Below are positions 7,818-14,515 of a DNA stretch of 32,174 nt, one piece after another. Both the position numbers and the translations under genes were made by a program. Position 1 is the first letter of the stretch. The number at the start of each line of letters is the position of its first letter. Source of the stretch: Myroides albus. GTDB lineage: Bacteria; Bacteroidota; Bacteroidia; Flavobacteriales; Flavobacteriaceae. The DNA is taken from positions 802 to 32,975 of the forward strand of contig NZ_WMJX01000031.1 of the NCBI RefSeq assembly GCF_009711045.1. The letters are read 5' to 3'. The notes beneath the pieces are model-generated. The model saw nothing but the letters and a program-made list of their open reading frames with translations. It did no database searches and was not told the DNA's origin.

Positions 7818-7876
7818 TTATTGAAGGGAGAATTTTATTTATAATAATATCTACATTTGCTCAAAATATAAAAGGT
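7811..7876 (+). pseudogene. Relic of a secreted protein's signal peptide
   Basis: In frame with, and directly before, the next lipoprotein gene, the bases encode 'RILFIIISTFAQNIKG', which looks like the hydrophobic core and cleavage site of a Bacteroidota signal peptide. No ATG opens it, and it runs into the ATG at 7877, where a new complete lipoprotein signal begins. Two export signals in tandem suggest the join of a broken gene with the next one. Confidence 0.35.
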
Positions 7877-8404
7877 ATGAAAAAAGCATTAATGCTCGTG
7901 TGTTTAATAGCGTTAACGATTAGTTGTAAACAAAAGGACTCGGCTACAGCAGGAACTGAAACAGTAGATAATGTAACTGAGATAGTTGTCAGTGAAAAAG
8001 TAAATCAATTGCAAAGTGAACTACTTGTTCCGATGGAGATTGTTAATGCAGAGGCTACAGAAGTAACTGCAAAATACGGACTTGAATTTGGAGGAAGTTG
8101 TTATGCTTGTGATGTAGCAAATGTAATCGTGGATGGAGAGATGATAAATTTAATGAACGCATGTGATCTACATACGCAAATATCCTATAAGATTACTAAA
8201 ATAGAAGAGATGGATAACGTGATTGTTATACACACTCCTCTTAATGAGTTTGTATTTAAGAGAGTGGATGAATATCCTGTATATCAATTAACAGTGAAAG
8301 GACAAGAGATTGATCAAAAGCTATACAGACCAGCGGGTTTCTATACGCTTAAGAGTTTGCTGGAGTCTTTTGAAGTTCACGACTGTGGAGATTTTGAGGG
8401 ATAG
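7877..8404 (+). CDS. Lipoprotein of unknown function (175 aa)
   Basis: The N-terminus MKKALMLVCLIALTISCKQ is a type II signal with the lipobox Leu-Thr-Ile-Ser-Cys, so Cys17 should be lipidated and the protein anchored in the inner or outer membrane, facing the periplasm or surface. The mature part has a paired cysteine motif ('GGSCYACDVANV', about residues 74-85), two more Cys at about 95 and 170, and a 'NACDLHTQISYKITKIEEMD' segment. No enzyme family is recognised. It follows gene debris rather than an operon partner and ends before a good terminator at 8439, so it is probably a single gene. Confidence is for the gene and its export, not a function. Confidence 0.8.
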   Translation: MKKALMLVCLIALTISCKQKDSATAGTETVDNVTEIVVSEKVNQLQSELLVPMEIVNAEATEVTAKYGLEFGGSCYACDVANVIVDGEMINLMNACDLHTQISYKITKIEEMDNVIVIHTPLNEFVFKRVDEYPVYQLTVKGQEIDQKLYRPAGFYTLKSLLESFEVHDCGDFEG

Positions 8405-8438
8405 GAGTTGGTTTACAGTGACTAATAAAAAGATATAA

Positions 8439-8468
8439 AAAAAGTCGGAGTTAATACTTCGACTTTTT
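8439..8468 (+). terminator. Terminator after the lipoprotein gene
   Basis: A 13-bp stem with one G-T pair (8439-8451 with 8456-8468) and a short TAAT loop ends in a T run. Left-arm A run and right-arm T run would let it work on both strands. Confidence 0.8.
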
Positions 8469-8554
8469 GTTTTTGTATGTAACAATTTCACCATATAGAA
8501 TACTTACCTTGTAGTATAAATTAAATAGAAGAAGAATTTTTTAGATAGAAAGGA

Positions 8555-8941
8555 ATGATAAAATACAGTTATACTATTATGTATGTAGTGGATGTAGAAG
8601 CTACTATTCAGTTTTATGAACAGGCTTTTGGGTTTGTAAGAAAGTTTGTCACTCCAGAGCAAGATTATGGAGAGTTGATATCAGGAGATACAACGATTGC
8701 ATTTGCACATATTGATTTAGCCTTGAGTAATTTGAGTAAAGGCTATCAACAGGTGAATAAAGAGAAACCTTTTGGGATAGAGTTGGGATTTGTTGTCGAT
8801 GATGTACTCTCAGCTATAGAGAAGGTAGAACAAGCAGGAGGCACAATACATGAGTCTGTGACAGTAAAGCCGTGGGGACAGACGGTAGGTTATGTGTTAG
8901 ATAATAATGGTTTTTTAATTGAATTGTGTACGAGTATGTAA
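8555..8941 (+). CDS. VOC-family (glyoxalase/bleomycin-resistance fold) protein
   Basis: The 128-residue length and the pattern 'YVVDVEATIQFYEQAFGF' near the N-terminus are typical of the vicinal oxygen chelate fold, with two beta-alpha-beta-beta-beta modules: the first at about 4-60, the second at 73-128 with 'GFVVDDVLSAIEKVEQAGG' and the ending 'LDNNGFLIELCT'. The Glu of the last motif fits a metal ligand; the usual N-terminal His ligand is not evident. Members include glyoxalase I-like enzymes and drug-binding proteins, and the substrate cannot be read from the sequence. It is flanked by a terminator and a palindromic element, so it appears to be transcribed alone. Confidence 0.85.
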   Translation: MIKYSYTIMYVVDVEATIQFYEQAFGFVRKFVTPEQDYGELISGDTTIAFAHIDLALSNLSKGYQQVNKEKPFGIELGFVVDDVLSAIEKVEQAGGTIHESVTVKPWGQTVGYVLDNNGFLIELCTSM

Positions 8942-8963
8942 AAAGTATCCAAAAAGGATAAAA
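8941..8963. promoter_or_regulatory. Palindromic element GTATCC-A5-GGATA, copy 1
   Basis: AAAAGTATCC (8941-8950), a spacer of five A, then GGATAAAA (8956-8963). The same arms with a five-T spacer occur at 15411. It starts on the last base of the VOC stop codon and lies upstream of a perfect -7 box TAGTTTTG (8983-8990), so it may be an operator for the next gene. The stem is short (TATCC/GGATA) and no T run follows closely, so it is a poor terminator. Confidence 0.45.
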
Positions 8964-9007
8964 TTGTTTTTAGAATTAGCTGTAGTTTTGTACAAAATAC
9001 CAATTAC

Positions 9008-9039
9008 TTGTATGAATGATAATTCATTTTTTTACTTTG
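9008..9039 (+). promoter_or_regulatory. Promoter with internal palindrome for the 155-aa membrane protein gene
   Basis: TTG at 9008-9010, a 21-bp gap, and TTACTTTG at 9032-9039 (one mismatch to TAnnTTTG) give a well spaced promoter about 50 bp before the ATG at 9087. Between the boxes, 9012-9027 is a perfect inverted repeat (ATGAAT, GATA, ATTCAT), placed where a repressor would block polymerase. An alternative exact -7 box TAGTTTTG is at 8983-8990. Confidence 0.5.
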
Positions 9040-9086
9040 TAAGGTATTGATATTTAGGTAGTATTGTCATCATTAAATAGTTCGAA

Positions 9087-9554
9087 ATGGTAGTTTGGTC
9101 AGGACGTGGTATTTTAGCGTTAATATTCTTTTTGATAGGATGTGTTGTGCCAAGAATTGTATTTGGAAAAGAAGTAAGTGGAGAACTTGTTTTTTCTATA
9201 GGGACATTACTTGCAGGTATAGCAACATGGGTATTGGGTGTATTGTGGAATGAAGAAAAGATATTGTTTCACGAAGAAGATAATCAATACTATCGTTATA
9301 AAAACAATCACACTTTATTCTGGATACCAATGCAATATATTGGAGTGCTATATCTTATTAGCTCAGTCGTGACAATGTGGAAGGTATCTGTATGGGGGGC
9401 TATAGGACTAAGTATCATCGCTGTAATCGTTTTATTTTTTAAGAAGATAAAAGACAGTGACTTATTTTCGTTAGCAGATAAAAAACAAATTGTAAGTAAA
9501 TTCGATAAAATAGAAAAAGTTGAAGAGAATGAATCAATATGGCAGAATAGATGA
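9087..9554 (+). CDS. Small integral membrane protein of unknown function (155 aa)
   Basis: Four hydrophobic segments are visible: about residues 7-25 and 31-52, then after a charged loop ('NEEKILFHEEDNQYYRYKNNHT') about 78-97 and 102-121. The C-terminal 35 residues are charged and probably cytoplasmic. A loop with 'FHEEDNQYYRYKNNHTLFWIPMQYIG' suggests a small family of inner-membrane proteins common in Flavobacteria, but I cannot name it. A palindrome in its promoter hints at regulated expression. It ends at a bidirectional terminator shared with the converging gene. Confidence 0.75.
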   Translation: MVVWSGRGILALIFFLIGCVVPRIVFGKEVSGELVFSIGTLLAGIATWVLGVLWNEEKILFHEEDNQYYRYKNNHTLFWIPMQYIGVLYLISSVVTMWKVSVWGAIGLSIIAVIVLFFKKIKDSDLFSLADKKQIVSKFDKIEKVEENESIWQNR

Positions 9555-9597
9555 AATGGTACTTTGAATCATTCAAGATTTTGATCATCTTTTTAAC

Positions 9598-9628
9598 AAA
9601 TAGGCCTGGTTTTAAACCAGGCCTATTT
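9598..9628. terminator. Bidirectional terminator between convergent genes
   Basis: A perfect 15-bp inverted repeat (9598-9612 with 9614-9628) with core AGGCCTGG and A/T ends on both sides. It lies just inside the gap between the plus gene ending at 9554 and the minus gene ending at 9631, serving both. Confidence 0.9.
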
Positions 9629-9630
9629 GT

Positions 9631-10887
9631 TTATTCTAATTTTAGGTAGTTGTGATTAAAACTTATAATTACCTTTTTGTACTGAGATAAAATATCTTGA
9701 CCTATATTTCCGTAATTATAGGGGCCATATACATCTATATTGTTGAAGTCAATCAACATTTCGGGTAATTTGATTTTCTTATTTGTTAGCCAAAACTTTT
9801 GGTTTTTGAGCAGATAAAGGTTTTGTGTTTTTTCTTGTGCTCCAGCACTACTTGTTGTGGTAGTTATTTTCTTTGCTTTTGCGCTGATTTCTTCTTTAAA
9901 TAAATCAAATAGAGGTTTGCTAAATTGACTTTTCTGAGCACCTGTATCTAAATTAAAAGGAAGTTGTTCTCCTTTGTATTTGAGTAATAAGATTGGTCTT
10001 AGATATTCAAAATATAAGTTCTTATCGCTATTGTTGTCTTGTATGTTTTTAGCAAATGTTAGTTGGTTTTTCTCAAAAGTAATTGTACCTAAGTCTTTTG
10101 CTATTGGAAATCCAATGATGCCGTGTATTTTGTATTTTCCATTGGCAAAAGTAAATGCCTCATCAGGATAAACGAGGAAAACAGCATTAGTGACGGTTAA
10201 ACTGCCAATCTGTAGTTTTGGTGCAATAGCTAATAGCACCTTATTGTTGACTCCTGTAAAGCTTCTTGCGGTTACGTTATTATCGGGTAAGATTGTGAAG
10301 TTCATCTCTTTTGCTAAAGATATTGTAATACAGTTGAGACCTGCTCCTGTATCAAAGACAAAATCTTTTTGGGTGTTGTTTGCTGTTACTTCGATAGTCG
10401 TTAGGTTAGCTAAGTCTTTCTGGGTAACAATTTCTACAGTTTTAAAACTGCTAATTTCTTGGTTAGGCACATCTTTTAAAGTAAACCATATATTTAAGTT
10501 ATTTTGCTCATCACTTAGCTCTTCAGGACTTAGTTTGTCTTTGAAGTTCTCCAATATGTGTTTTGAAGCTAAATAAGCTTGGTTATAATTGAAAAGTTTG
10601 ATATTATTTTCACTTGCGAGTTTCCAGTATTCTATCTTTTGTAGGAATAACGAATCTTCTTCTATTAGCTTTTCTAAATACTGTTGAGAGGTTTTGGGTT
10701 GATTTACACTGCTGTAATATACTGCATCGAAGAAGTATTTGTCTTTTTCTTGATTTGTTTTATTCTTTAAATGTAACTCACCGTATTTGTGTTGTACAAC
10801 CAATTTGTGTAGGTCTGGGTTTAAATGTATTTGAGCGTTGAGCGTAGAACAGATAATTAAACATAGAAAAAGTATTGTTTTTTTCAT
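9631..10887 (-). CDS. Exported retropepsin-like aspartic protease with two DTGA sites
   Basis: Residues 1-19 (MKKTILFLCLIICSTLNAQ) are a Sec signal peptide, so the protein acts outside the cytoplasm. After a helical region (about 20-150, TPR-like in appearance) come two retropepsin-type motifs: 'FVFDTGAGLNC' with Asp179 and 'FNLDTGAQKSQF' with Asp314. Retroviral-type proteases use one Asp-Thr/Ser-Gly per lobe, so the two lobes in one chain could build a full active site, as in pepsin-like enzymes. Each lobe also has a hydrophobic-Gly stretch ('IHGIIGFPIAKDLG', 'NYGNIGQDILSQY'). The family (aspartyl protease, PF13650-like) is common in Bacteroidota with few known substrates. Single gene on this strand. 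Confidence 0.85.
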   Translation of the reverse strand: MKKTILFLCLIICSTLNAQIHLNPDLHKLVVQHKYGELHLKNKTNQEKDKYFFDAVYYSSVNQPKTSQQYLEKLIEEDSLFLQKIEYWKLASENNIKLFNYNQAYLASKHILENFKDKLSPEELSDEQNNLNIWFTLKDVPNQEISSFKTVEIVTQKDLANLTTIEVTANNTQKDFVFDTGAGLNCITISLAKEMNFTILPDNNVTARSFTGVNNKVLLAIAPKLQIGSLTVTNAVFLVYPDEAFTFANGKYKIHGIIGFPIAKDLGTITFEKNQLTFAKNIQDNNSDKNLYFEYLRPILLLKYKGEQLPFNLDTGAQKSQFSKPLFDLFKEEISAKAKKITTTTSSAGAQEKTQNLYLLKNQKFWLTNKKIKLPEMLIDFNNIDVYGPYNYGNIGQDILSQYKKVIISFNHNYLKLE

Positions 10888-11001
10888 AACTATAGGATTG
10901 GTAGTGCAATAGTAGTTTATTTTCTATTAAGAATAAGAATAATTTTTATTGACTTAGGGCGTTTTATTGTTGTTAACAAGGACATATTTTGTAAATGGTC
11001 G

Positions 11002-11009
11002 TAGATTTG
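11002..11009 (+). promoter_or_regulatory. -7 box for the 11028-12698 gene group
   Basis: TAGATTTG is an exact TAnnTTTG match 19 bp before the ATG at 11028, giving a very short leader. TTG triplets at 10967-10972 lie further upstream than usual. Confidence 0.4.
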
Positions 11010-11027
11010 ATCGTATAAGTGTAAGCT

Positions 11028-11699
11028 ATGATTTATAAAGGAAGATATAAACATAAGGATTATCACCTGCCCATTGACGTGTTGAATGACGGTAGATATT
11101 TAACTGTAAGTATAGGCGATGCAACTTTTAAAGGATCAGAATTTACAGATCTTTGTTATCAAGGAAACGAAGTTATATCGAATAATGAATTTTATTCCGT
11201 TACCAAAGATCAAAGGAGATCATTGTGCAATTGTACGCTGGAATTGGATATACTTCAGTTTTTGTGTTGTAGTGGTCAAACAGAACAACCCATTCCTATT
11301 CAATTGCGATTAGCAGCTGAAATAGGTAATTATACCTTGGAGAAGCAATCAATAGCTCATGAGGGAATTTGTTTGTCCTTTGATTTAGGTAAAAGTACCT
11401 TATGTGGTAAAGGGGATACTATAGAAACAGCATTTGATCAAGTAGTGAAACAGTTACCTCAGGGGTATTATTTCAAGAATTGCTATGGTTGTTTGTATGG
11501 TGATTACAGTATATATGGAAATAGTGCTTTTGGGACGATGATGTGCTTTAGTCAATTACAGGAGCATTATAAGAATGTGACAAATAAGATTGAGTATGAG
11601 ATACTCTGTCAAGAAGAAAGGGATAAGATTGCTATTGTACAAGAGATAGCATTATGTGAAAAATTTGAAGTAAGGGGAGTCAAGGGAGCATTTAGGTAA
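11028..11699 (+). CDS. DUF6304-like protein (223 aa), unknown function
   Basis: The C-terminal third carries 'YFKNCYGCLYGDYSIYGNSAFGTMMCF' (about residues 145-171) with a CxxC pair and a conserved Gly-Asp-Tyr-Ser...Gly pattern that I associate with the DUF6304 family found in Streptomyces and Bacteroidota; the match is from memory. Other Cys residues ('RRSLCNCTLE', 'FLCCSG') are scattered through the middle. No signal peptide or membrane segment is present, so it is cytoplasmic. The stop codon at 11697 is one base from the next gene's ATG at 11701, so the two are probably coupled. Function unknown. Confidence 0.75.
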   Translation: MIYKGRYKHKDYHLPIDVLNDGRYLTVSIGDATFKGSEFTDLCYQGNEVISNNEFYSVTKDQRRSLCNCTLELDILQFLCCSGQTEQPIPIQLRLAAEIGNYTLEKQSIAHEGICLSFDLGKSTLCGKGDTIETAFDQVVKQLPQGYYFKNCYGCLYGDYSIYGNSAFGTMMCFSQLQEHYKNVTNKIEYEILCQEERDKIAIVQEIALCEKFEVRGVKGAFR

Positions 11700-11700
11700 T

Positions 11701-12003
11701 ATGATGAATGATAAGCAGATTGAAAAACAACGCAAAAGGGAATTAAAGCAACAATGGCAAGAAGAACAACAAAGGTTATTTGAAGAGAGCTTGCCTATGG
11801 AGAGAGCATTTTTTACTCAATTGTTTGACGCATTAGATGAGCAACTTGAGATTTGTGGATGTGATCATACGAGTTCGAAAACAGTGGAGATACTGAATAG
11901 AATTGATATTAAGAATATTGAAGGTGTAGTAGTGTGGTTAAGAGAGCACGGTGGCTATTGCGATTGTGAGGTACTATGGAATGTAGAGGAGTACTTTGAA
12001 TAG
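11701..12003 (+). CDS. DUF2695-family small protein (100 aa)
   Basis: The start is charged and helical ('KQIEKQRKRELKQQWQEEQQRLF'), followed by a compact domain with 'CGCDHTSSKTVEILNRIDI' and the ending 'VVWLREHGGYCDCEVLWNVEEYF'. The Cys-Asp-His and Gly-Gly-Tyr-Cys-Asp-Cys-Glu-Val phrases are the signature of DUF2695, and the Cys/His set could bind metal. An ATG at 11704 in the same frame is an equally good start. Translationally linked to the gene upstream. Function unknown. Confidence 0.82.
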   Translation: MMNDKQIEKQRKRELKQQWQEEQQRLFEESLPMERAFFTQLFDALDEQLEICGCDHTSSKTVEILNRIDIKNIEGVVVWLREHGGYCDCEVLWNVEEYFE

Positions 12004-12035
12004 TTAAACAGAATAATTTAAACAATAAAAATATT

Positions 12036-12698
12036 ATGTATATAGTAAATGTAGATATAGAAACGACAGATCTAAGTAAAAGTAAAGTGTTCTATACAGA
12101 AGTTTTGGAATTTGAATTATTGGAGGAGTCCTCAGCGTTTTTTTCAGTTCAGGCAGGGGAAACTATTCTTACTCTAAAAGCAGTAAGTACTCCTGTGGAG
12201 ATTTATCACTTAGCATTTAATATTCCTTCTTCTCAATTGAATGAGTCATTGAAATGGGCGGAAGGTAAATTAGATTTGATAAAAAATGTTGAGGGTAATC
12301 TGGTAACTACTTTTGAGGAGTGGAAAGCGCAGTCTATCTATTTTAGAGATAATGATGGCAATATATTGGAATTCATAGCAAGAGAAGATATACAGTTATC
12401 AATTGATGGGCCTTTCAATCCTGCACAAATTACGTGTATTAGTGAAATTGGATTGGTAGTGGAAAACCCAATAAAACAAGCGGAGAAGTTAATAGCAGAA
12501 TATGATTTGTCGTATTTTGACAAGGCTAAACCAACAGAAAGTTTCTTAGCATTAGGAGATGATCAAGGGTTACTCATTATGGTAAGTCCTAATCGAAATT
12601 GGTATCCTACTTCTATTCCTGCCAAGTATTCAAATCTCAGCGCTATTATAGAATCAAATGAAATGATGATTTCTATTGATAGTCAGGAGCTAAAATAA
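12036..12698 (+). CDS. Two-module VOC-family protein (220 aa)
   Basis: The chain holds two VOC-type halves. The first (about 1-115) begins 'VNVDIETTDLSKSKVFYTEVLEFELL', includes 'YHLAFNIPSSQL' and ends 'FRDNDGNILEFIA'; His and Glu here fit metal ligands. The second (about 128-200) includes 'SEIGLVVENPIKQAEKLIAEYDLSYF' and 'LALGDDQGLLIMV', and is less complete. Such proteins act on small molecules as glyoxalases, dioxygenases or binding proteins, and the substrate is unknown. It lies 32 bp after the DUF2695 gene with no hairpin between, so it probably shares the transcript. It converges on an HxlR gene. Confidence 0.82.
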   Translation: MYIVNVDIETTDLSKSKVFYTEVLEFELLEESSAFFSVQAGETILTLKAVSTPVEIYHLAFNIPSSQLNESLKWAEGKLDLIKNVEGNLVTTFEEWKAQSIYFRDNDGNILEFIAREDIQLSIDGPFNPAQITCISEIGLVVENPIKQAEKLIAEYDLSYFDKAKPTESFLALGDDQGLLIMVSPNRNWYPTSIPAKYSNLSAIIESNEMMISIDSQELK

Positions 12699-12704
12699 GA
12701 GAAG

Positions 12705-12728
12705 GAGACTATTTATTAGTCTCTTTTT
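12705..12728. terminator. Terminator overlapping the HxlR stop codon
   Basis: GAGACTA (12705-12711) pairs with TAGTCTC (12717-12723) and is followed by five T on the plus strand. The left arm contains the complement of the HxlR stop codon at 12709-12711, so the compact hairpin lies at the very end of the minus gene. Confidence 0.75.
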
Positions 12729-13053
12729 GTTTTAATAAGGTCTCTCCCCAAGCATTTAATTTCCATAGTACTTCTACTAATTGTTCTCCTAATGAGGTTA
12801 GATGATATTCTACCTTTGGCGGAAGTTCATTATAATTTACTTTGTATAATACTCCATCTTGTTCTAACTCTTTTAGTTGTTGATTGAGTACGCGGCGGTC
12901 TACTTTCATAATTCCTTTAAGCATTTCACTTGGGCGTTTATGACCTTGGTTGATCTGCCAAACGATGGGAATCTTCCACTTTCCACTGATTGCATTAACA
13001 GCAAATTCAAGTGGACAAATTTTTTCTTCTATTGCTCGTGCCTTTGTATTCAT
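12709..13053 (-). CDS. HxlR-family transcription regulator
   Basis: At 114 residues it has the usual HxlR size and layout: 'ICPLEFAVNAISGKWKIPIVW' (the conserved Cys-Pro and Gly-Lys-Trp-Lys), then 'RPSEMLKGIMKVDRRVLNQQLKELEQDGV' (winged-helix recognition part) and 'LPPKVEYHLTSLGEQL'. HxlR proteins are dimeric sensors of reactive electrophiles or oxidants, often using the N-terminal Cys, here Cys12. It is divergent from a peroxiredoxin-like gene at 13145, its likely target. That pairing is inferred from position. Confidence 0.92.
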   Translation of the reverse strand: MNTKARAIEEKICPLEFAVNAISGKWKIPIVWQINQGHKRPSEMLKGIMKVDRRVLNQQLKELEQDGVLYKVNYNELPPKVEYHLTSLGEQLVEVLWKLNAWGETLLKQKETNK

Positions 13054-13144
13054 AAAAGTGACTTTTTTATCCCTATGGGGGGAATATATGCGGTATTGTA
13101 TAGTAATAAACGGATTATCACCTTTGCAAAAATAAGACTTTATT
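13054..13144. promoter_or_regulatory. Divergent promoter region between HxlR and the peroxiredoxin-like gene
   Basis: On the minus strand TATTTTTG (plus coordinates 13127-13134) is an exact -7 box for the HxlR gene. Directly beside it, ACCTTTG at 13120-13126 is a partial -7 box for the plus gene, with TTG at about 13096. The two start signals touch back to back, so one bound regulator could affect both. A C-run/G-run imperfect inverted repeat lies at about 13068-13087 (TATCCC ... GGGAATA). Confidence 0.4.
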
Positions 13145-13771
13145 ATGAAAGAAATAAAACAGGCATTAGCCGAGGTGACTCAAGGTATGCAAACGCAATT
13201 ACCTATAGAAGTATTAACAGCATTTGGCGATTCGATAGCAGATTTGAAAACACAAGAATTTGGTAGAGTATCTGAAGTGGGAATGGCGTTTCCTTCTGTC
13301 CCAGTAGTTGATGAGAATGAGCAGTTGATTTCCATTGTCGATTTGTTTAAAGGGAAGAAAGCGTTGGTAAGTTTTGTAAGGGGAAGTTGGTGTCCTTTTT
13401 GTAATGTAGAGCTTGCTCATCTAATGAGTTATCAAAAAGAATTGGAAGAAAAAGGCGTTGAGGTAATTGTGGTATCTCCTATGAATGTTGCACTCTTAAA
13501 GAAATGGAAAGCTGAGATGCAAATGCCTTTTCGCATTGTACAAGATTGGGGATTGGCGATAGGTAAGGCCTTGGGGATTAATTTTGAACTTCAAGATTTT
13601 GTGCAACCACATTATGAAGCTTTAGGTTTAGATTTGAAGCTTTTAAATCAGACTGAGAAAGTGGAATTATCAGTACCCGCTGTGTACTTTGTAGACGAAG
13701 AAGGGATGATTGGTTATAGATATTTGGACGTGGATTATAGCAATCGCTTAGACCTAAAAAGTATACTGTAA
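13145..13771 (+). CDS. AhpC/TSA-type peroxiredoxin-like protein
   Basis: A thioredoxin-fold domain begins at about residue 45 and has the redox motif 'FVRGSWCPFCNVEL' (Cys-Pro-Phe-Cys at about 83-86), as in the redoxin/AhpC-like group. 'VEVIVVSPMNVALLKKWKAEMQMPFRIVQDWGLAIGKALGI' follows the family's strand-helix order, and 'VPAVYFVDEEGMIGYRYLDVDYSNR' is the last core strand. There is no signal peptide, so it should act in the cytoplasm, reducing peroxides or other electrophiles with thiols. It is divergent from the HxlR gene, suggesting induction by oxidative or electrophile stress. The family is firm, the substrate is not. Confidence 0.88.
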   Translation: MKEIKQALAEVTQGMQTQLPIEVLTAFGDSIADLKTQEFGRVSEVGMAFPSVPVVDENEQLISIVDLFKGKKALVSFVRGSWCPFCNVELAHLMSYQKELEEKGVEVIVVSPMNVALLKKWKAEMQMPFRIVQDWGLAIGKALGINFELQDFVQPHYEALGLDLKLLNQTEKVELSVPAVYFVDEEGMIGYRYLDVDYSNRLDLKSIL

Positions 13772-13841
13772 AAATTAAATAGGTTTTGACTTTAGTATTA
13801 TAATTATAATTGTTAAATTGTGATTAAAATTAATTAAAGTT

Positions 13842-14465
13842 ATGACTAATCGTGTTTTTTTATTTGTATGCGTAGTTTTTTGTTCTCTTATTGCGACTTC
13901 GTGTAAAAGTGATACAATAAACACAGATGATATAATGCTGATGTACGAACGAGCATTGTCTGTAGATGATAAGCTTTCAAATAGTTTGCTGGAGCAAATT
14001 ACACAGGAAAGTGAGTTGGAATATACAGAGTCAAGTATTAGTGTTGTCAAACCAGTAGTCAAAGTATTTAATTGTATTAATGCTATTAAAGATTGGTCTG
14101 AAGTATCAACAAAAGAGTTTGCTACTAAGGTTGTGGTTGGTTTAACTACTTTATACTACAATGATAAACATGAAATTCAAAAAATTGTTGTGCGTAAGAT
14201 AGATAAAGAAATGTTAGATGCTTATTATTTTGATAAGAATCGCATAGCTTTGGTTGTTAGTCAACAGTTGGTGTTTCATGTAGATAGAAATTCCGATGAG
14301 TTTAATGTGGATCAGTGTATGTACGTCAAGGAGGTAAATTACTTTATAGAGGGCGAACTTGCTGTAATAACGAGTAATATTGAATCGAGTTTCTCTTTAG
14401 CAGAGTATTATATCAAAGAAGTTGATAAGAAGATAAAGGATAAGATAAAAAAATTGAAATCATAA
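13842..14465 (+). CDS. Lipoprotein of unknown function (207 aa)
   Basis: MTNRVFLFVCVVFCSLIATSCKS is a type II signal with the lipobox ending at Cys21. The mature part is mostly charged; 'SVDDKLSNSLLEQITQESELEYTESS' and a C-terminal Lys-rich helix ('KEVDKKIKDKIKKLKS') can be seen. No known domain is recognised. It stands 70 bp after the peroxiredoxin-like gene and is closed by a terminator at 14475. The gene is well supported by its signal and frame; function unknown. Confidence 0.78.
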   Translation: MTNRVFLFVCVVFCSLIATSCKSDTINTDDIMLMYERALSVDDKLSNSLLEQITQESELEYTESSISVVKPVVKVFNCINAIKDWSEVSTKEFATKVVVGLTTLYYNDKHEIQKIVVRKIDKEMLDAYYFDKNRIALVVSQQLVFHVDRNSDEFNVDQCMYVKEVNYFIEGELAVITSNIESSFSLAEYYIKEVDKKIKDKIKKLKS

Positions 14466-14474
14466 TGGATCATT

Positions 14475-14503
14475 AAATAAAGCTCACTGGGCTTTATTTT
14501 TTT
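14475..14503 (+). terminator. Terminator just ahead of the next ATG
   Basis: AAATAAAGC (14475-14483) pairs perfectly with GCTTTATTT (14491-14499) across a seven-base loop, then T continues to 14503. The next start codon is only 12 bp further on, leaving no room for a separate promoter after the hairpin. Confidence 0.75.
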
Positions 14504-14515
14504 ATAAGAAAGGAA

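Noticed and set aside
9974..10841. Plus-strand frames of 65-128 codons
   Set aside because: They lie opposite the retropepsin-like gene, which has a signal peptide and two DTGA motifs.
13775..14062. 95-codon minus-strand frame opposite the lipoprotein at 13842
   Set aside because: The plus-strand frame has a clear lipoprotein signal and runs further; the minus frame shows no domain.
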